Shown: positions 15,425-23,965 of the stretch, one piece after another | Layout: every line of letters begins with the position of its first letter | Position numbering within the stretch: the first letter of the stretch is position 1 | Source: an uncultured Christensenellaceae bacterium | GTDB taxonomy: Bacteria > Bacillota > Clostridia > Christensenellales > Pumilibacteraceae | Assembly: GCA_910587455.1 (NCBI GenBank) | Contig: CAJULK010000014.1 | Span: forward strand, 1-37,980 | Length of the DNA: 37,980 nucleotides | Direction of reading: 5' to 3' | Position numbers and translations under genes: made by a program | The notes under the pieces: generated by a model | What the model saw: only the letters and a program-made list of their open reading frames with translations | Told to the model about the DNA's origin: nothing | The model's database searches: none

Positions 15425-16189
15425 CTAAAAATACATTTTCTTTACGGCGGCTTTGGCGATGCGCTCGGGCAGCAGTTTGTAAAACAGAGTTTGCAGTTTG
15501 TTCTTTGCGCCTATCGTGACGACGGGCGGGGGATCGTCGGAGTTCAGTATCTTGAGCAGTTTTTTCGCGACGAAAGTCGCTTCATAACCCGACTGTTCTG
15601 TTTTTATGAGCGTTTTTGCGGCATTTTTGAGTTTTTTGTCGTATTCGCCGCAGTTTCGGTACACTTTGCGCTTGAACGAAAACTGCGTGCGCGTTCCGCC
15701 GATGACCGCGGCGGTGCATTTGACGTCCGTTTCGAGGCACAGCGCGCGCGAGAACGCCGTCAGCGCCGCTTTGGACGCAGTATAAAACGAATCGAACGGA
15801 ATGGGCGCAATGCCGCCCGACGACGAGAGAAGAACGATCCTGCCGCCGTCGGCGCTCGATTTGAGTTTGGGCAGGGCGAGCCGACAACAGTCTATCGCGC
15901 CCACGGTGTTTGTGTCGAAAAGCTTTACGTAATCGGCACGGTCGGCGTATTCGACGGGCGCTGCCATGCTCATGCCCGCGCAGTAAACGAGCGCGTCCGC
16001 TTGTTCGATCGAGCCGAACGCGGCTTCGAGCGCGTCCGCGTCGCAAACGTCCGCGGTTATGTTCCCGACGCCAGCCACTCGGCAGGGGGTTCTCGAAATG
16101 TTTACAAGCGTTTTTCCCTCGTTTACGAGCATTTGGCACAGAGCCAGCCCGATCCCGTTCGATCCGCCTACGATAATTATATTGTCCAT
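15425..16189 (-). CDS. Short-chain dehydrogenase/reductase (SDR)
   Basis: This is a 254-residue cytoplasmic NAD(P)-dependent oxidoreductase. It has the glycine-rich cofactor loop GGSNGIG (8-14), CAGMS in place of NNAG, a Ser cluster at 122-124, and the catalytic Tyr136-x-x-x-Lys140 in FYTASKAAL. The C-terminal region ends in a helix (LPERIAKAAVKKMYF) that could touch the membrane, as in SDRs acting on lipids. The substrate is unknown. The ATG follows a promoter so closely that the mRNA seems leaderless. No terminator separates it from the ECF sigma gene downstream. Confidence 0.9.
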   Translation of the reverse strand: MDNIIIVGGSNGIGLALCQMLVNEGKTLVNISRTPCRVAGVGNITADVCDADALEAAFGSIEQADALVYCAGMSMAAPVEYADRADYVKLFDTNTVGAIDCCRLALPKLKSSADGGRIVLLSSSGGIAPIPFDSFYTASKAALTAFSRALCLETDVKCTAAVIGGTRTQFSFKRKVYRNCGEYDKKLKNAAKTLIKTEQSGYEATFVAKKLLKILNSDDPPPVVTIGAKNKLQTLFYKLLPERIAKAAVKKMYF

Positions 16190-16195
16190 ATATAT

Positions 16196-16224
16196 AGTAT
16201 GTTACGCAACGCTCGGATTATCAA
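16196..16224 (-). promoter_or_regulatory. Promoter of the SDR gene, start point at the ATG
   Basis: On the minus strand TTGATA (16219-16224), a 17-nt spacer and CATACT (16196-16201, a weak -10). Six bases then separate it from the ATG at 16189, so transcription is predicted to start at the A of the start codon. The -10 has a C at its first position, so confidence is lower than for the sigma-gene promoter. Confidence 0.55.
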
Positions 16225-16232
16225 GGCATATG

Positions 16233-16263
16233 AAAAACCGAGCGACGGACCGCCGCTCGGTTT
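16233..16263 (-). terminator. Intrinsic terminator of the solute-binding protein/phosphorylase operon
   Basis: A 10-bp inverted repeat (AAACCGAGCG at 16235-16244, CGCTCGGTTT at 16254-16263) precedes a T run on the minus strand, 18 nt beyond the phosphorylase stop codon. Confidence 0.88.
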
Positions 16264-16280
16264 AAGTGGGTTTGTAATTT

Positions 16281-18818
16281 TTAATTGTACACCGTTATTT
16301 CGTTTTCGGGTTTGAGATCTGCGGTTTTTATGTAGAAGCACGGATTGCCCGTAGCCGCGTCGGGCACGGTCATGACCGTATTGCCGTCGAGAGTAAATGC
16401 GCGCCTGCCGTCCGGCGTTTTTTCGAAGCGCAGCTTGACGATCCTGCCTTTGACCGCAACCGAAATATCCGCGGTATCGAACGGCATGTATTCCGGCGGC
16501 GAAATTTTTACGCCGTCGAGGTCGGGACGTATGCCGAATATGTACCAAACCGCCGTCTTTATAAGCGCGTTGGCACTGCCCGTGAACCAATCGCTCATGG
16601 ATTCGCCGTCGAGCCCGAGCTCCTCGTTGTACGAATAGCTGTTGCTCATGACGAACGGGGTAGTGGTAATAAGGCTGTGGTTGAGCGGAAGCACTTTTTC
16701 GAGCTGCTGCCAGGCGAGTTTGCTTTCGCCCATGCCGAACAGCGACCAAACCCCGAACATGGCGGCGTGAACGTATGTGGCGGCGTTTTCTGCCGTGCCC
16801 TTTGGAAGATTGACTATGCGTCCGACGCCTTTCACGCCTTTGCGGAAATACGGTTCGAAAGTCTTGAGCCCGTATTTGCCGTCCAGTCTTGCGTAGCTTT
16901 CGAGAAGATCGGATCTAATGCTTTTGTCCCACAGGTATGCGCCCGAAATTACCCAGAATGCGTTTGCCGTCAGCCCGTCGCGGCTTTCGCCGTCCACGTC
17001 GTTAAAGCTTCCGACTTTATACGCGCCGTTGTCGCCCCAGCCGTGAACGATCTTGCGCTTTCCGTCTTTTTCGTCGATCGCGAATTTTTTCAGTCCGTTT
17101 TCGAGCCTGTCGCGCGCCGCTGCGTAGCTTGCGGCTTTGCCGAACTTATCGCCGTACTTGCCGACGATCTCGAGCATTTCGCAGAGATTGCGGTACAGGT
17201 GCAACGACGCCATGACCGAAACGCCCGTGCCGAACTCGACGTCGGGATCGGAGCTTACGCCCAATCCGTCGAGCGCGTCGTTCCAATCGCCGTACATCGC
17301 GCGCAAACAGCCGGTGCGCGAGTCTATTTTGTCGGTCATATAGTCGGCTATGCGCGCGAGGTGCTCGCCGACGGTGTTCCGTTCGTCGCAGAACGCGACG
17401 GCGTTGCGTCCGACTATCTTGTAATATCCGCACACTTCGTCGAGCAGCGATCGGTCGTCCGTAAACGACAGATACGTATGCACCGCCGAAATTATCCAAT
17501 TCCCCTGATCTATGAACGCGCGCGTGTCCGTTTGCGGAAGCACGCCTTTTGCGGGGATGGAATATTGCCGCGGCGGTCTTCCGCTCGGATCGATATTGCC
17601 CAAAAGTTCGATGAGTTTGGTTCTGCACGCTCGGGGATTCCACATGAGCGCCGCTTCGAGCTGCTGCGCCACGTCGCGCACGCCGAGCAGCGACGTTCCG
17701 CTGTTTTTGGCAAGCGCCGCGAATTCGACCTGACGCATCACGTTGCCGACGAATTTGGTAAACGTTTCGCCGTCGAAGCAATCGTCGAATTTGCCGAACC
17801 GCATTGCGAGCATATCGGGTGCGGCGAGCTTTTTCGCATATTGCTTTTCCGCTTCGCCGAGAGTTTTGTCGGCATAGTCGGCGGCTACGGGTTTGACCGC
17901 CGCCGCGGCTTGCTTCCCGTCGAAATACGCTTCCGCCGTGTAGTCTATGTGCGCAATTCCGCGCGGGGGCAGGGTAACGGCGTACAGATCGCCCGCCGCC
18001 GCAGTGTCGCCGAACTTGCATATTTCGGGGCGTTTTTCGAAGTGACCGGTAAAAAGCGGCGTAGCAAAACACAGTCCGTTGGTTTTTCCGCCGGCATAGT
18101 CCGCGCGCGACGTCGTGTGCTCGGCGTAACGCACTTCCGCCGAAACGCCGCGGTTCAACACTCCGTAATTAACGAGGTGAGTGGTGCGGTCGAGATCTTC
18201 CACGCTCTCGAACACGAAGCCGTGCTCAGTCGTCTTGCACTGCTTGAACCATTTGGTTTCCACGCTTTCGCCCGCCTGATGCATCAACAGACAGTTGAAG
18301 AACGACGAGATATACGTTTCGACGGGTTTGTCGGTAAGATTGACCGCTCCGACGGAAAAAACCGCCTGCTTGCGTTCCGAAACGTAAGCGCGCACGAAAA
18401 ACGCCGCCTTATCCGTTTGAGCGATATAGTACACGGCTTGCGGTGTGTAGTAAGTAAAGCGTTTGACTTTTTCGCGCGCCTGACGCGCGACGCCTGTTAT
18501 CGAAACAGGCGCGAATCCGTCTTTTTCTTTAACGCCGCCGAAGAACGCTACGTACGGTTCTTTGCCCTCGTCCGCGGGCAGAATGTAATAGAATGCGCTT
18601 TCGTTGAGCGACATTTCGCCCGAAGCGTACGCCCACAGCGTGAATCCGTCGTGAGAGTAGGGGTGGCGGCTGTCGCCCGTCGTGCGTGGATAGCACAGCG
18701 CTTCGCCGTCGCGCGTCAGATAGCAGTTTTCGGGTATTGCCGTGCGCCGCCGAAACTCTGCGTCGGTCGCGAGCTTGTTTTCGAGTTCTATAAGTTCGAG
18801 TATCCGTTGTTTAAGCAT
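16281..18818 (-). CDS. GH94-like inverting disaccharide/oligoglucan phosphorylase
   Basis: This 845-residue cytoplasmic enzyme is predicted to split a beta-linked gluco-oligosaccharide with phosphate, giving alpha-glucose 1-phosphate. Family marks are GVRDVAQQLEAAL (compare GxRDxxQD), the catalytic block GDWNDALDG with general acid Asp514, AENAATYVHAAMFGVWSLF followed by GxxxAWQQLEKVLPLNH, and DWFTGSANALIKTAVWYIFG followed by IRPDLDG. The length fits GH94 (about 800) better than the longer GH149/GH161 enzymes, but those related families cannot be excluded. Linkage specificity is not readable; two GH16 genes nearby favour beta-1,3 or mixed-linkage glucan. The ATG at 18818 has GGTGA before it. 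It lies 29 nt after the solute-binding protein gene. Confidence 0.85.
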   Translation of the reverse strand: MLKQRILELIELENKLATDAEFRRRTAIPENCYLTRDGEALCYPRTTGDSRHPYSHDGFTLWAYASGEMSLNESAFYYILPADEGKEPYVAFFGGVKEKDGFAPVSITGVARQAREKVKRFTYYTPQAVYYIAQTDKAAFFVRAYVSERKQAVFSVGAVNLTDKPVETYISSFFNCLLMHQAGESVETKWFKQCKTTEHGFVFESVEDLDRTTHLVNYGVLNRGVSAEVRYAEHTTSRADYAGGKTNGLCFATPLFTGHFEKRPEICKFGDTAAAGDLYAVTLPPRGIAHIDYTAEAYFDGKQAAAAVKPVAADYADKTLGEAEKQYAKKLAAPDMLAMRFGKFDDCFDGETFTKFVGNVMRQVEFAALAKNSGTSLLGVRDVAQQLEAALMWNPRACRTKLIELLGNIDPSGRPPRQYSIPAKGVLPQTDTRAFIDQGNWIISAVHTYLSFTDDRSLLDEVCGYYKIVGRNAVAFCDERNTVGEHLARIADYMTDKIDSRTGCLRAMYGDWNDALDGLGVSSDPDVEFGTGVSVMASLHLYRNLCEMLEIVGKYGDKFGKAASYAAARDRLENGLKKFAIDEKDGKRKIVHGWGDNGAYKVGSFNDVDGESRDGLTANAFWVISGAYLWDKSIRSDLLESYARLDGKYGLKTFEPYFRKGVKGVGRIVNLPKGTAENAATYVHAAMFGVWSLFGMGESKLAWQQLEKVLPLNHSLITTTPFVMSNSYSYNEELGLDGESMSDWFTGSANALIKTAVWYIFGIRPDLDGVKISPPEYMPFDTADISVAVKGRIVKLRFEKTPDGRRAFTLDGNTVMTVPDAATGNPCFYIKTADLKPENEITVYN

Positions 18819-18847
18819 GTGTGTCACCGAGTAAAGTAAGCATTCCG

Positions 18848-20338
18848 TTATTCGAGATTTACGTCCTGACGCCAGCCCGTCCATTGACGGCCGATCTCGG
18901 TGCCGATCTCGGAAAACGCCGCGTCGATCTTCTTGCCGCCGGTGAGTATGTTTCCGAACGGACGCAAGCCGCCCGTGCCCCAAATATCGACGAGGTTGGA
19001 AAGATACAAAAGACGGTTGTCGCGCACTTTCTTGTCGCCCGCGATCTCGTCGGCGGTATAAGACGGATAGTTGGTAAACGCTTTGTCGTAGCTCGTCTTT
19101 ACCGAAAGCAGATTGTTCATGAATTTATCGGTAGACGTAACTTCGCCGGCAGGCTTGTATGCGAGAAGCCCGTGCGCTTGGTTCATGAACACTTCGTAGC
19201 CGTAGTCGCTCATCATAAGTTTGATAAAGTCTTTCGCGAGTTCTTTTTTGGTGGACGACGCGGGAATGGCTACGTACTGATCTTCGCCGATCGTGTACGT
19301 TATGCTCGTTTCGATGGCTTTATGCTCGACTCCTTGCGCGTCCGTGTAATCGGCTACGGGCGTTTTCATGATCGCAAGCTCGAAGTCGTTGTCGATCTTG
19401 TAGTCGAGTATCTCGTTATACAGCCAATCGCCGTTGAACATCATAACCGCATAGCCGTTGTTGAAATCGGTCTGCGCGTCGTGGTTGGACTTGCTCGAGC
19501 AGTCGGGCATGACGTACTTGGAGTTGCCGAAAATTCCGTGCCACATCTCCGTCGCCGTTTTGAGATTGGCGTACGTCGGGTTTTTGGTATAATCGTAATT
19601 GTCGGCGCTCGAATACTGAGTGAATTCCTTTATAGCCTGTTCGCCGGAAAGCTGCGCCCACCAAGTGTATACGACGTAATCGAAGTAGTCGATATTGGCG
19701 CCCGTATAAACGAATGGCATGACTTGCTGCGTCTTGTTGCCGACTTTGACTTGAATGTTCTCGTCGTATATCGTCTGACAGAGCGTGATGAGCTCGTCGT
19801 AAGTCTGCGGTATATCCCATTCGTATTCGTCGAACAGCGTCTTATTATAATAGATGCCGCCGACGCCCGCCGTCCAAGGCAGTCTGTACGTGTGCAGATC
19901 GCCGTTGCGGTCGGGCATATATACGGAGTTCCTGTATTCGTCCGCGATCTTGTCTATTACTTTTACGCCGTCCACCGTTTCGTCCAAAAGGTCGTCGAGC
20001 GCCGCGAACTTGCCTTGCGCCGCATACGTTTTCCACGACGTACCAACGCTTATATAAAGATCGTCGATATTGTTCTTGCTGTTTATGTGCGATGTTATGA
20101 GCGACGGAGCTTGATATATTACGTTGCTCAGATCGACTTTATAGCCGGGATGATCTTCCTCGAACTTTTTTGCGAGCGTGGTTATCCACTCTTTGCCGTA
20201 GCCCGCGTTGAGCGCCACTATGTTTAACACGTTGGGATCGTTCTTCGCGCCGCCGCATCCCGTAAACGCCGCAGGCACGCTCGCCACCGTAAGAGCCGCA
20301 AGCGCAACTGCGCCTATTTTCTTGATTGTTTTCATCAT
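18848..20338 (-). CDS. ABC transporter solute-binding lipoprotein (oligosaccharide)
   Basis: This is a 496-residue extracellular solute-binding protein of the MalE/family-1 type. It has a lipoprotein signal with Cys28 in AFTGC, strand NVLNIVALNAGYGKEW, FEEDHPGYKV, YYNKTLFDEYEWDIPQTYDE as the hallmark hinge block, and FNGDWLYNEI near the C-lobe. It is tethered outside the cell and passes an oligosaccharide to a two-permease importer. Those permeases lie across the divergent promoter region at 22137-23946, not next to this gene. GAGG sits 5 nt before the ATG at 20338; a second in-frame ATG follows directly and would also be acceptable. Confidence 0.95.
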   Translation of the reverse strand: MMKTIKKIGAVALAALTVASVPAAFTGCGGAKNDPNVLNIVALNAGYGKEWITTLAKKFEEDHPGYKVDLSNVIYQAPSLITSHINSKNNIDDLYISVGTSWKTYAAQGKFAALDDLLDETVDGVKVIDKIADEYRNSVYMPDRNGDLHTYRLPWTAGVGGIYYNKTLFDEYEWDIPQTYDELITLCQTIYDENIQVKVGNKTQQVMPFVYTGANIDYFDYVVYTWWAQLSGEQAIKEFTQYSSADNYDYTKNPTYANLKTATEMWHGIFGNSKYVMPDCSSKSNHDAQTDFNNGYAVMMFNGDWLYNEILDYKIDNDFELAIMKTPVADYTDAQGVEHKAIETSITYTIGEDQYVAIPASSTKKELAKDFIKLMMSDYGYEVFMNQAHGLLAYKPAGEVTSTDKFMNNLLSVKTSYDKAFTNYPSYTADEIAGDKKVRDNRLLYLSNLVDIWGTGGLRPFGNILTGGKKIDAAFSEIGTEIGRQWTGWRQDVNLE

Positions 20339-20379
20339 GTTACCTCACCGATTTTTAAGTTTATTAAAAAACTATACAG

Positions 20380-20408
20380 ATGTTAGCACATTTTTGACCG
20401 TATGTCAA
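20380..20408 (-). promoter_or_regulatory. Sigma-A promoter of the solute-binding protein operon with operator half-site
   Basis: On the minus strand TTGACA (20403-20408), a 17-nt spacer and TAACAT (20380-20385). The -10 overlaps ATGTTAGC (20380-20387), identical to one arm of the operator at 198-213, followed by ACAT. A LacI-family protein controlling both loci is possible. Confidence 0.75.
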
Positions 20409-20456
20409 TAGTAAATTGAAAGATTTTGATGAAAATTTATGAATACGGGCGTATTA

Positions 20457-20476
20457 TCGGAAAGGTGAGGTTCCGA
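20457..20476. promoter_or_regulatory. Inverted repeat in the divergent regulatory region
   Basis: TCGGAA (20457-20462) and TTCCGA (20471-20476) form a perfect 6-bp inverted repeat with an 8-nt spacer, about halfway between the two divergent promoters. Such a position suits an operator for both arms. The ROK-type repressor of the plus arm is a possible ligand; this is inference. Confidence 0.4.
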
Positions 20477-20515
20477 AAAATTGTTTAAGAAAGTTAAAAA
20501 AATATGAAAAAACTA

Positions 20516-20544
20516 TTGCAATTCGCATTTCTGTGTGTTATACT
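20516..20544 (+). promoter_or_regulatory. Sigma-A promoter of the GH16/permease operon
   Basis: TTGCAA (20516-20521), a 17-nt spacer and TATACT (20539-20544). The predicted start is near 20551, leaving a short leader with CGGAGGA before the GTG start codon at 20578. Confidence 0.8.
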
Positions 20545-20577
20545 TAGCTCGCAGTACGATATTCGGAGGAAAAAACG

Positions 20578-22140
20578 GTGTCGAAAACACAAAAAAACGG
20601 AAAAATGATCAAAGGAACGGCGGCGGGACTTACCGTCGTGCTTTTGGGCACTGTTTTTGCGGCGTGCAACGACGCGGTGGTAGCCGCACCGCTTGCGGTA
20701 GGCAATAAGCTGACCGTCATAGAAGGCATGGAGCTTGATTACGACAATGCGTTCTTCGACGATTTTACCGGCGGCGTCGATCCCGCGAATTGGTACATAG
20801 GCAAACAGTCGTGGGGTGCCAACGGCAACGGCGGCGTCGTGCCCGAAAACGTGAACTATACCGACGACGGCGTGCTCGTGTTTACGGGCAACGGCGAATA
20901 TTATACGGAAGGCGATGTAAAGAGCGTGGGCGTGCGCCGCGACGGTACTCTGTCTGGCGGAGCGCTTATAAGCAAGTTCGTCACGGGACCGGGGCGGTAC
21001 GAAATAAAGATGAAAGCGCTTCCGCGGCTGGGCGCGTGCAGCGCGTTTTGGACTTTTGCGTTCGATAACGATACCAACGGCAATCACGAGATAGATATAG
21101 AGCTGCCCGGCGGAAACCGTTCACATGCGATATCGTTCGAAAACGTGCTCAACACCAATTATATAACCGAACAGCTCAATTTATCCAACGACGTAGATAT
21201 TTCGGCAGCGACGGGCGGCAAGATAACAAACTTCGCCGACGGCGAGTGGCATACGTTCGGCTTCGATTGGTACACGCTCGAAGAGGGCGACGACGAATCG
21301 CGGCGCGAAGAGGACGGATCGTGCGGCAAAGTCGTTTACTATGTGGACGGCGTAGTCACTACGGTCAACGACATTTTCGTGCCGTACTATCAGTCGCGGC
21401 TGTGGTTGGGTGTGTGGTTCCCCAACAATTCGGGATTTGTGGGCGACGCAAACTTCGCGACCGATTACATGTACGTCGATTGGGTGCGGTACACTCCGTT
21501 CGTAGGTCAGCCGGCGGTCGAGTTCGTTCCCGCCATAACGGGCGACGTAGCGAGCGAAAACGAATATCCGAAAGCGCCCGTCGCGACCGTAAACGTTAAC
21601 AAGATAGCCAACGGCGATTTCGAATACGTCCTCGACGGAAAGACCAACAGCGGCTGGGGCATGTACAAGCGCGCGATTGAGGACGCCGATCTCAAACTCA
21701 TTCGCGACCGAATAGCAGCCGATAATCCGGAGATGACCGCGAGCGAGGTGCGCGCCGCGGCAAACGAGGAGCGCAAGCGCTTGCAGGGCTTGGACGCAGG
21801 CGAGTACATCACCGTAGCGGACGGCGTAGGCTACAAGTCGTCGAGCGGCATAAAGATAGAAAAGATAGGGCTGGCGGGGCATACCGTGGACAGCGTATAC
21901 GACGGATTCACGCACGAGTTTAAGTTCCGCGCCAAGGGCAAAGGCACGTTCAACGTGGTGTACATGGGACACGGCACGGCGTTTATAGAAGAAAAGCGGT
22001 TCGATATAGACAGCGAGGATTGGCGCGAATACACGTTTACTTACACCGCGCCGGCAGGCACGAAGCGCGTCGAGATAGAGCTTACGAGCGGCTTCGACGT
22101 TGCGGCGTACTTTGACGACGTTTCGATGAGGTTGGTATGA
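20578..22140 (+). CDS. GH16 family endo-beta-glucanase lipoprotein
   Basis: This is a 520-residue surface glycosidase. Lipobox VFAAC (Cys30) anchors it. Residues about 50-320 are a GH16 beta-jelly-roll with the catalytic signature EIDIE (Glu171 nucleophile, Asp173, Glu175 acid/base). WFPNNSGFVG and the strand VDWVRYTPF are typical of the last strands. Residues about 340-519 resemble a CBM4/9-like beta-sandwich (IANGDFEYVLDG, then EFKFRAKGKGTFNVVYMG, and YFDDVSMRLV), with a helical insertion at 375-410. Likely substrate: beta-1,3 or mixed-linkage glucan, inferred from the family and the phosphorylase across the intergenic region. The start is GTG with CGGAGGA 7 nt upstream. It overlaps the first permease gene by 4 nt. 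Confidence 0.92.
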   Translation: MSKTQKNGKMIKGTAAGLTVVLLGTVFAACNDAVVAAPLAVGNKLTVIEGMELDYDNAFFDDFTGGVDPANWYIGKQSWGANGNGGVVPENVNYTDDGVLVFTGNGEYYTEGDVKSVGVRRDGTLSGGALISKFVTGPGRYEIKMKALPRLGACSAFWTFAFDNDTNGNHEIDIELPGGNRSHAISFENVLNTNYITEQLNLSNDVDISAATGGKITNFADGEWHTFGFDWYTLEEGDDESRREEDGSCGKVVYYVDGVVTTVNDIFVPYYQSRLWLGVWFPNNSGFVGDANFATDYMYVDWVRYTPFVGQPAVEFVPAITGDVASENEYPKAPVATVNVNKIANGDFEYVLDGKTNSGWGMYKRAIEDADLKLIRDRIAADNPEMTASEVRAAANEERKRLQGLDAGEYITVADGVGYKSSSGIKIEKIGLAGHTVDSVYDGFTHEFKFRAKGKGTFNVVYMGHGTAFIEEKRFDIDSEDWREYTFTYTAPAGTKRVEIELTSGFDVAAYFDDVSMRLV

Positions 22141-23081
22141 CGGCTGCGGTAACCAAAAACACCGCTGCGACGGCAAAAGGCGGTTCGCTCGCAAAGCGCA
22201 AGCGGCGCAAGGATTACATATTCGTGGCGATATTGCTGGCGTATCCCGTGCTGCAATTCGTCATTACTTGGGCGTTCGTAAATATCGGTTCTATAAAAAT
22301 GGCGTTCGAGCGCACCGACCTGTACGGCAATACCGAGTTTGTGTGGTTCGATCAGTTTGTACGTGTGGTAAAGGATCTGTTTCAGACCACGCAGAACGAT
22401 ACGGGCGTGCCGTGGCTTAACAACAATCTCGTGATAGTACTCAACTCGCTCGGCTATGCCGTGATAACGGTGTTTATCAGCTTGCCGCTGTCGCTGTTGT
22501 TTTCGTATTTTCTCGACAAAAAGATGCCGCTCGCAAACGTGTTTCGAGTTATATTCTTTTTGCCCAACATTATACCGATCGTAGCGCTCGTCATGTCGTA
22601 TAACATGCCGCTCAAATATATGGTTTCGGGCATGTACGACAAGTGGCCGACCTCGCAGCTCTGGATATATCTTTACTGTATATGGGCTGGACTCGGCTAC
22701 AACGTCGTCCTCATGTCGGGCGCGATAGGGCGCATACCCAAAGAGATATACGAAAGCGCGCAGCTCGACGGCGCGGGATACATGACCGAGTTTACCAAGA
22801 TCACAATTCCGCTTATTTGGCCGACGATAGTCACGCTTGTGATCGTAGGCCTTACAAACGTGCTCACGCTGTACTTGCAGCCCTATCTTCTTACAAACGG
22901 AAACGGTACGGGTCTTACGTACAGTATAGCCATGGAAATTTTCGCAAACACCTCCGAGTTCAACCCGAGCAAGTATTCGCAGATGGCGGCAAAAGGATTG
23001 CTGTTCTCTGTGATCTGGGCGCCTATAGTCATGCTTGTGCGGCACTTTATGTCCAAGAAATATTCGGACATAGACTTTTGA
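22137..23081 (+). CDS. ABC sugar transporter permease, MalF/UgpA type
   Basis: This is a 314-residue inner-membrane permease with six predicted helices. The cytoplasmic EAA loop that docks the ATPase is IYESAQLDGAGYMTEFTKIT at about residues 200-220. It starts in ATGA overlap with the GH16 gene, so the two are translationally coupled. It pairs with the next gene to form the channel used by the solute-binding protein at 18848-20338. No ATPase gene is present, which suggests use of a shared MsmK/UgpC-like ATPase encoded elsewhere. Confidence 0.95.
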   Translation: MTAAVTKNTAATAKGGSLAKRKRRKDYIFVAILLAYPVLQFVITWAFVNIGSIKMAFERTDLYGNTEFVWFDQFVRVVKDLFQTTQNDTGVPWLNNNLVIVLNSLGYAVITVFISLPLSLLFSYFLDKKMPLANVFRVIFFLPNIIPIVALVMSYNMPLKYMVSGMYDKWPTSQLWIYLYCIWAGLGYNVVLMSGAIGRIPKEIYESAQLDGAGYMTEFTKITIPLIWPTIVTLVIVGLTNVLTLYLQPYLLTNGNGTGLTYSIAMEIFANTSEFNPSKYSQMAAKGLLFSVIWAPIVMLVRHFMSKKYSDIDF

Positions 23082-23091
23082 GGGGGCGGGC

Positions 23092-23946
23092 ATGAACAGA
23101 CTGAAAAAAATGTCGCGCGGTTACAAAGCCGTAAAATGGATAATGTTCGTCGTGTTCGTCGTGTATTCGCTCACGCTGCTGCTGCCGTTCGTATGGATGT
23201 TTTACAGCTCGTTCAAGAGCTCGGGCGACTTCAACGCCGGCAACGTGTTCGGATTTCCCGAGGAATGGAAGTTCGATAATATTATAGAAGTGCTGAGATA
23301 CGAAATAGAGGGGCAGTCGGTTTTGAGCATGCTCGGCATGAGCGTACTGACCACGCTTCTCGGCACGGTGATAAACGTCGGGCTGTCCGCTGTCGCGGCA
23401 TATGCTGTGTCGAAGTACAAATTCCCGGGGCGCAAGGTTATACTCGGCGTGGCGATATTCACGATGATAGTTCCCATAGTCGGCACGCTGCCCGCGCAGG
23501 TGCAGATGATGGAAACGTTCCATATGCAAGACTCGCTGATAGGCGTGCTGTTCCTGTATTCGGGGTGTTTCGGATTCAACTTCATAATGCTGCACGGCTC
23601 GTTCGAAACAATTTCGTGGAGTTACGCCGAAGCCGCGCAGATAGACGGCGCGAACAGGGCGCAGATACTGTTTCGGATAATGCTGCCCATAGCCAAAGGT
23701 CCCATAATCGCGGTGAGCATACTTCAAGCGATAATATATTGGAACGACTATTCGACGCCGTTCCTGTTTATGAACAGTTACAAGACGCTCGCCGTCGGAC
23801 TGTACAGCTTGCAGAACGATATGCAGAACGACTATCCGATGGTGTTTTCGGCGGTCATGGTCGCCGTTTTACCTGTGGTGATACTGTTTGCGGTGTTCCA
23901 AAAGACGATAATCAAAAATACCGTTGCGGGCGGTCTGAAAGGCTGA
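23092..23946 (+). CDS. ABC sugar transporter permease, MalG/UgpE type
   Basis: This is a 284-residue membrane protein. The N-terminal helix VYSLTLLLPFVWMFYSSFK, six helices in all, and the EAA loop SYAEAAQIDGANRAQILFRI (about 174-195) followed by MLPIAKGP identify the second half of a carbohydrate uptake type-1 channel. GAGGGGG is placed just upstream of the ATG, 10 nt after the first permease. Confidence 0.95.
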   Translation: MNRLKKMSRGYKAVKWIMFVVFVVYSLTLLLPFVWMFYSSFKSSGDFNAGNVFGFPEEWKFDNIIEVLRYEIEGQSVLSMLGMSVLTTLLGTVINVGLSAVAAYAVSKYKFPGRKVILGVAIFTMIVPIVGTLPAQVQMMETFHMQDSLIGVLFLYSGCFGFNFIMLHGSFETISWSYAEAAQIDGANRAQILFRIMLPIAKGPIIAVSILQAIIYWNDYSTPFLFMNSYKTLAVGLYSLQNDMQNDYPMVFSAVMVAVLPVVILFAVFQKTIIKNTVAGGLKG

Positions 23947-23965
23947 CGAGGAGGAAATTATCTTG

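Noticed and set aside
16677..18839. 720-codon plus-strand frame opposite the phosphorylase
   Set aside because: The minus strand encodes an enzyme with a full set of family motifs; the opposite frame shows no motif, signal or ribosome-binding site.
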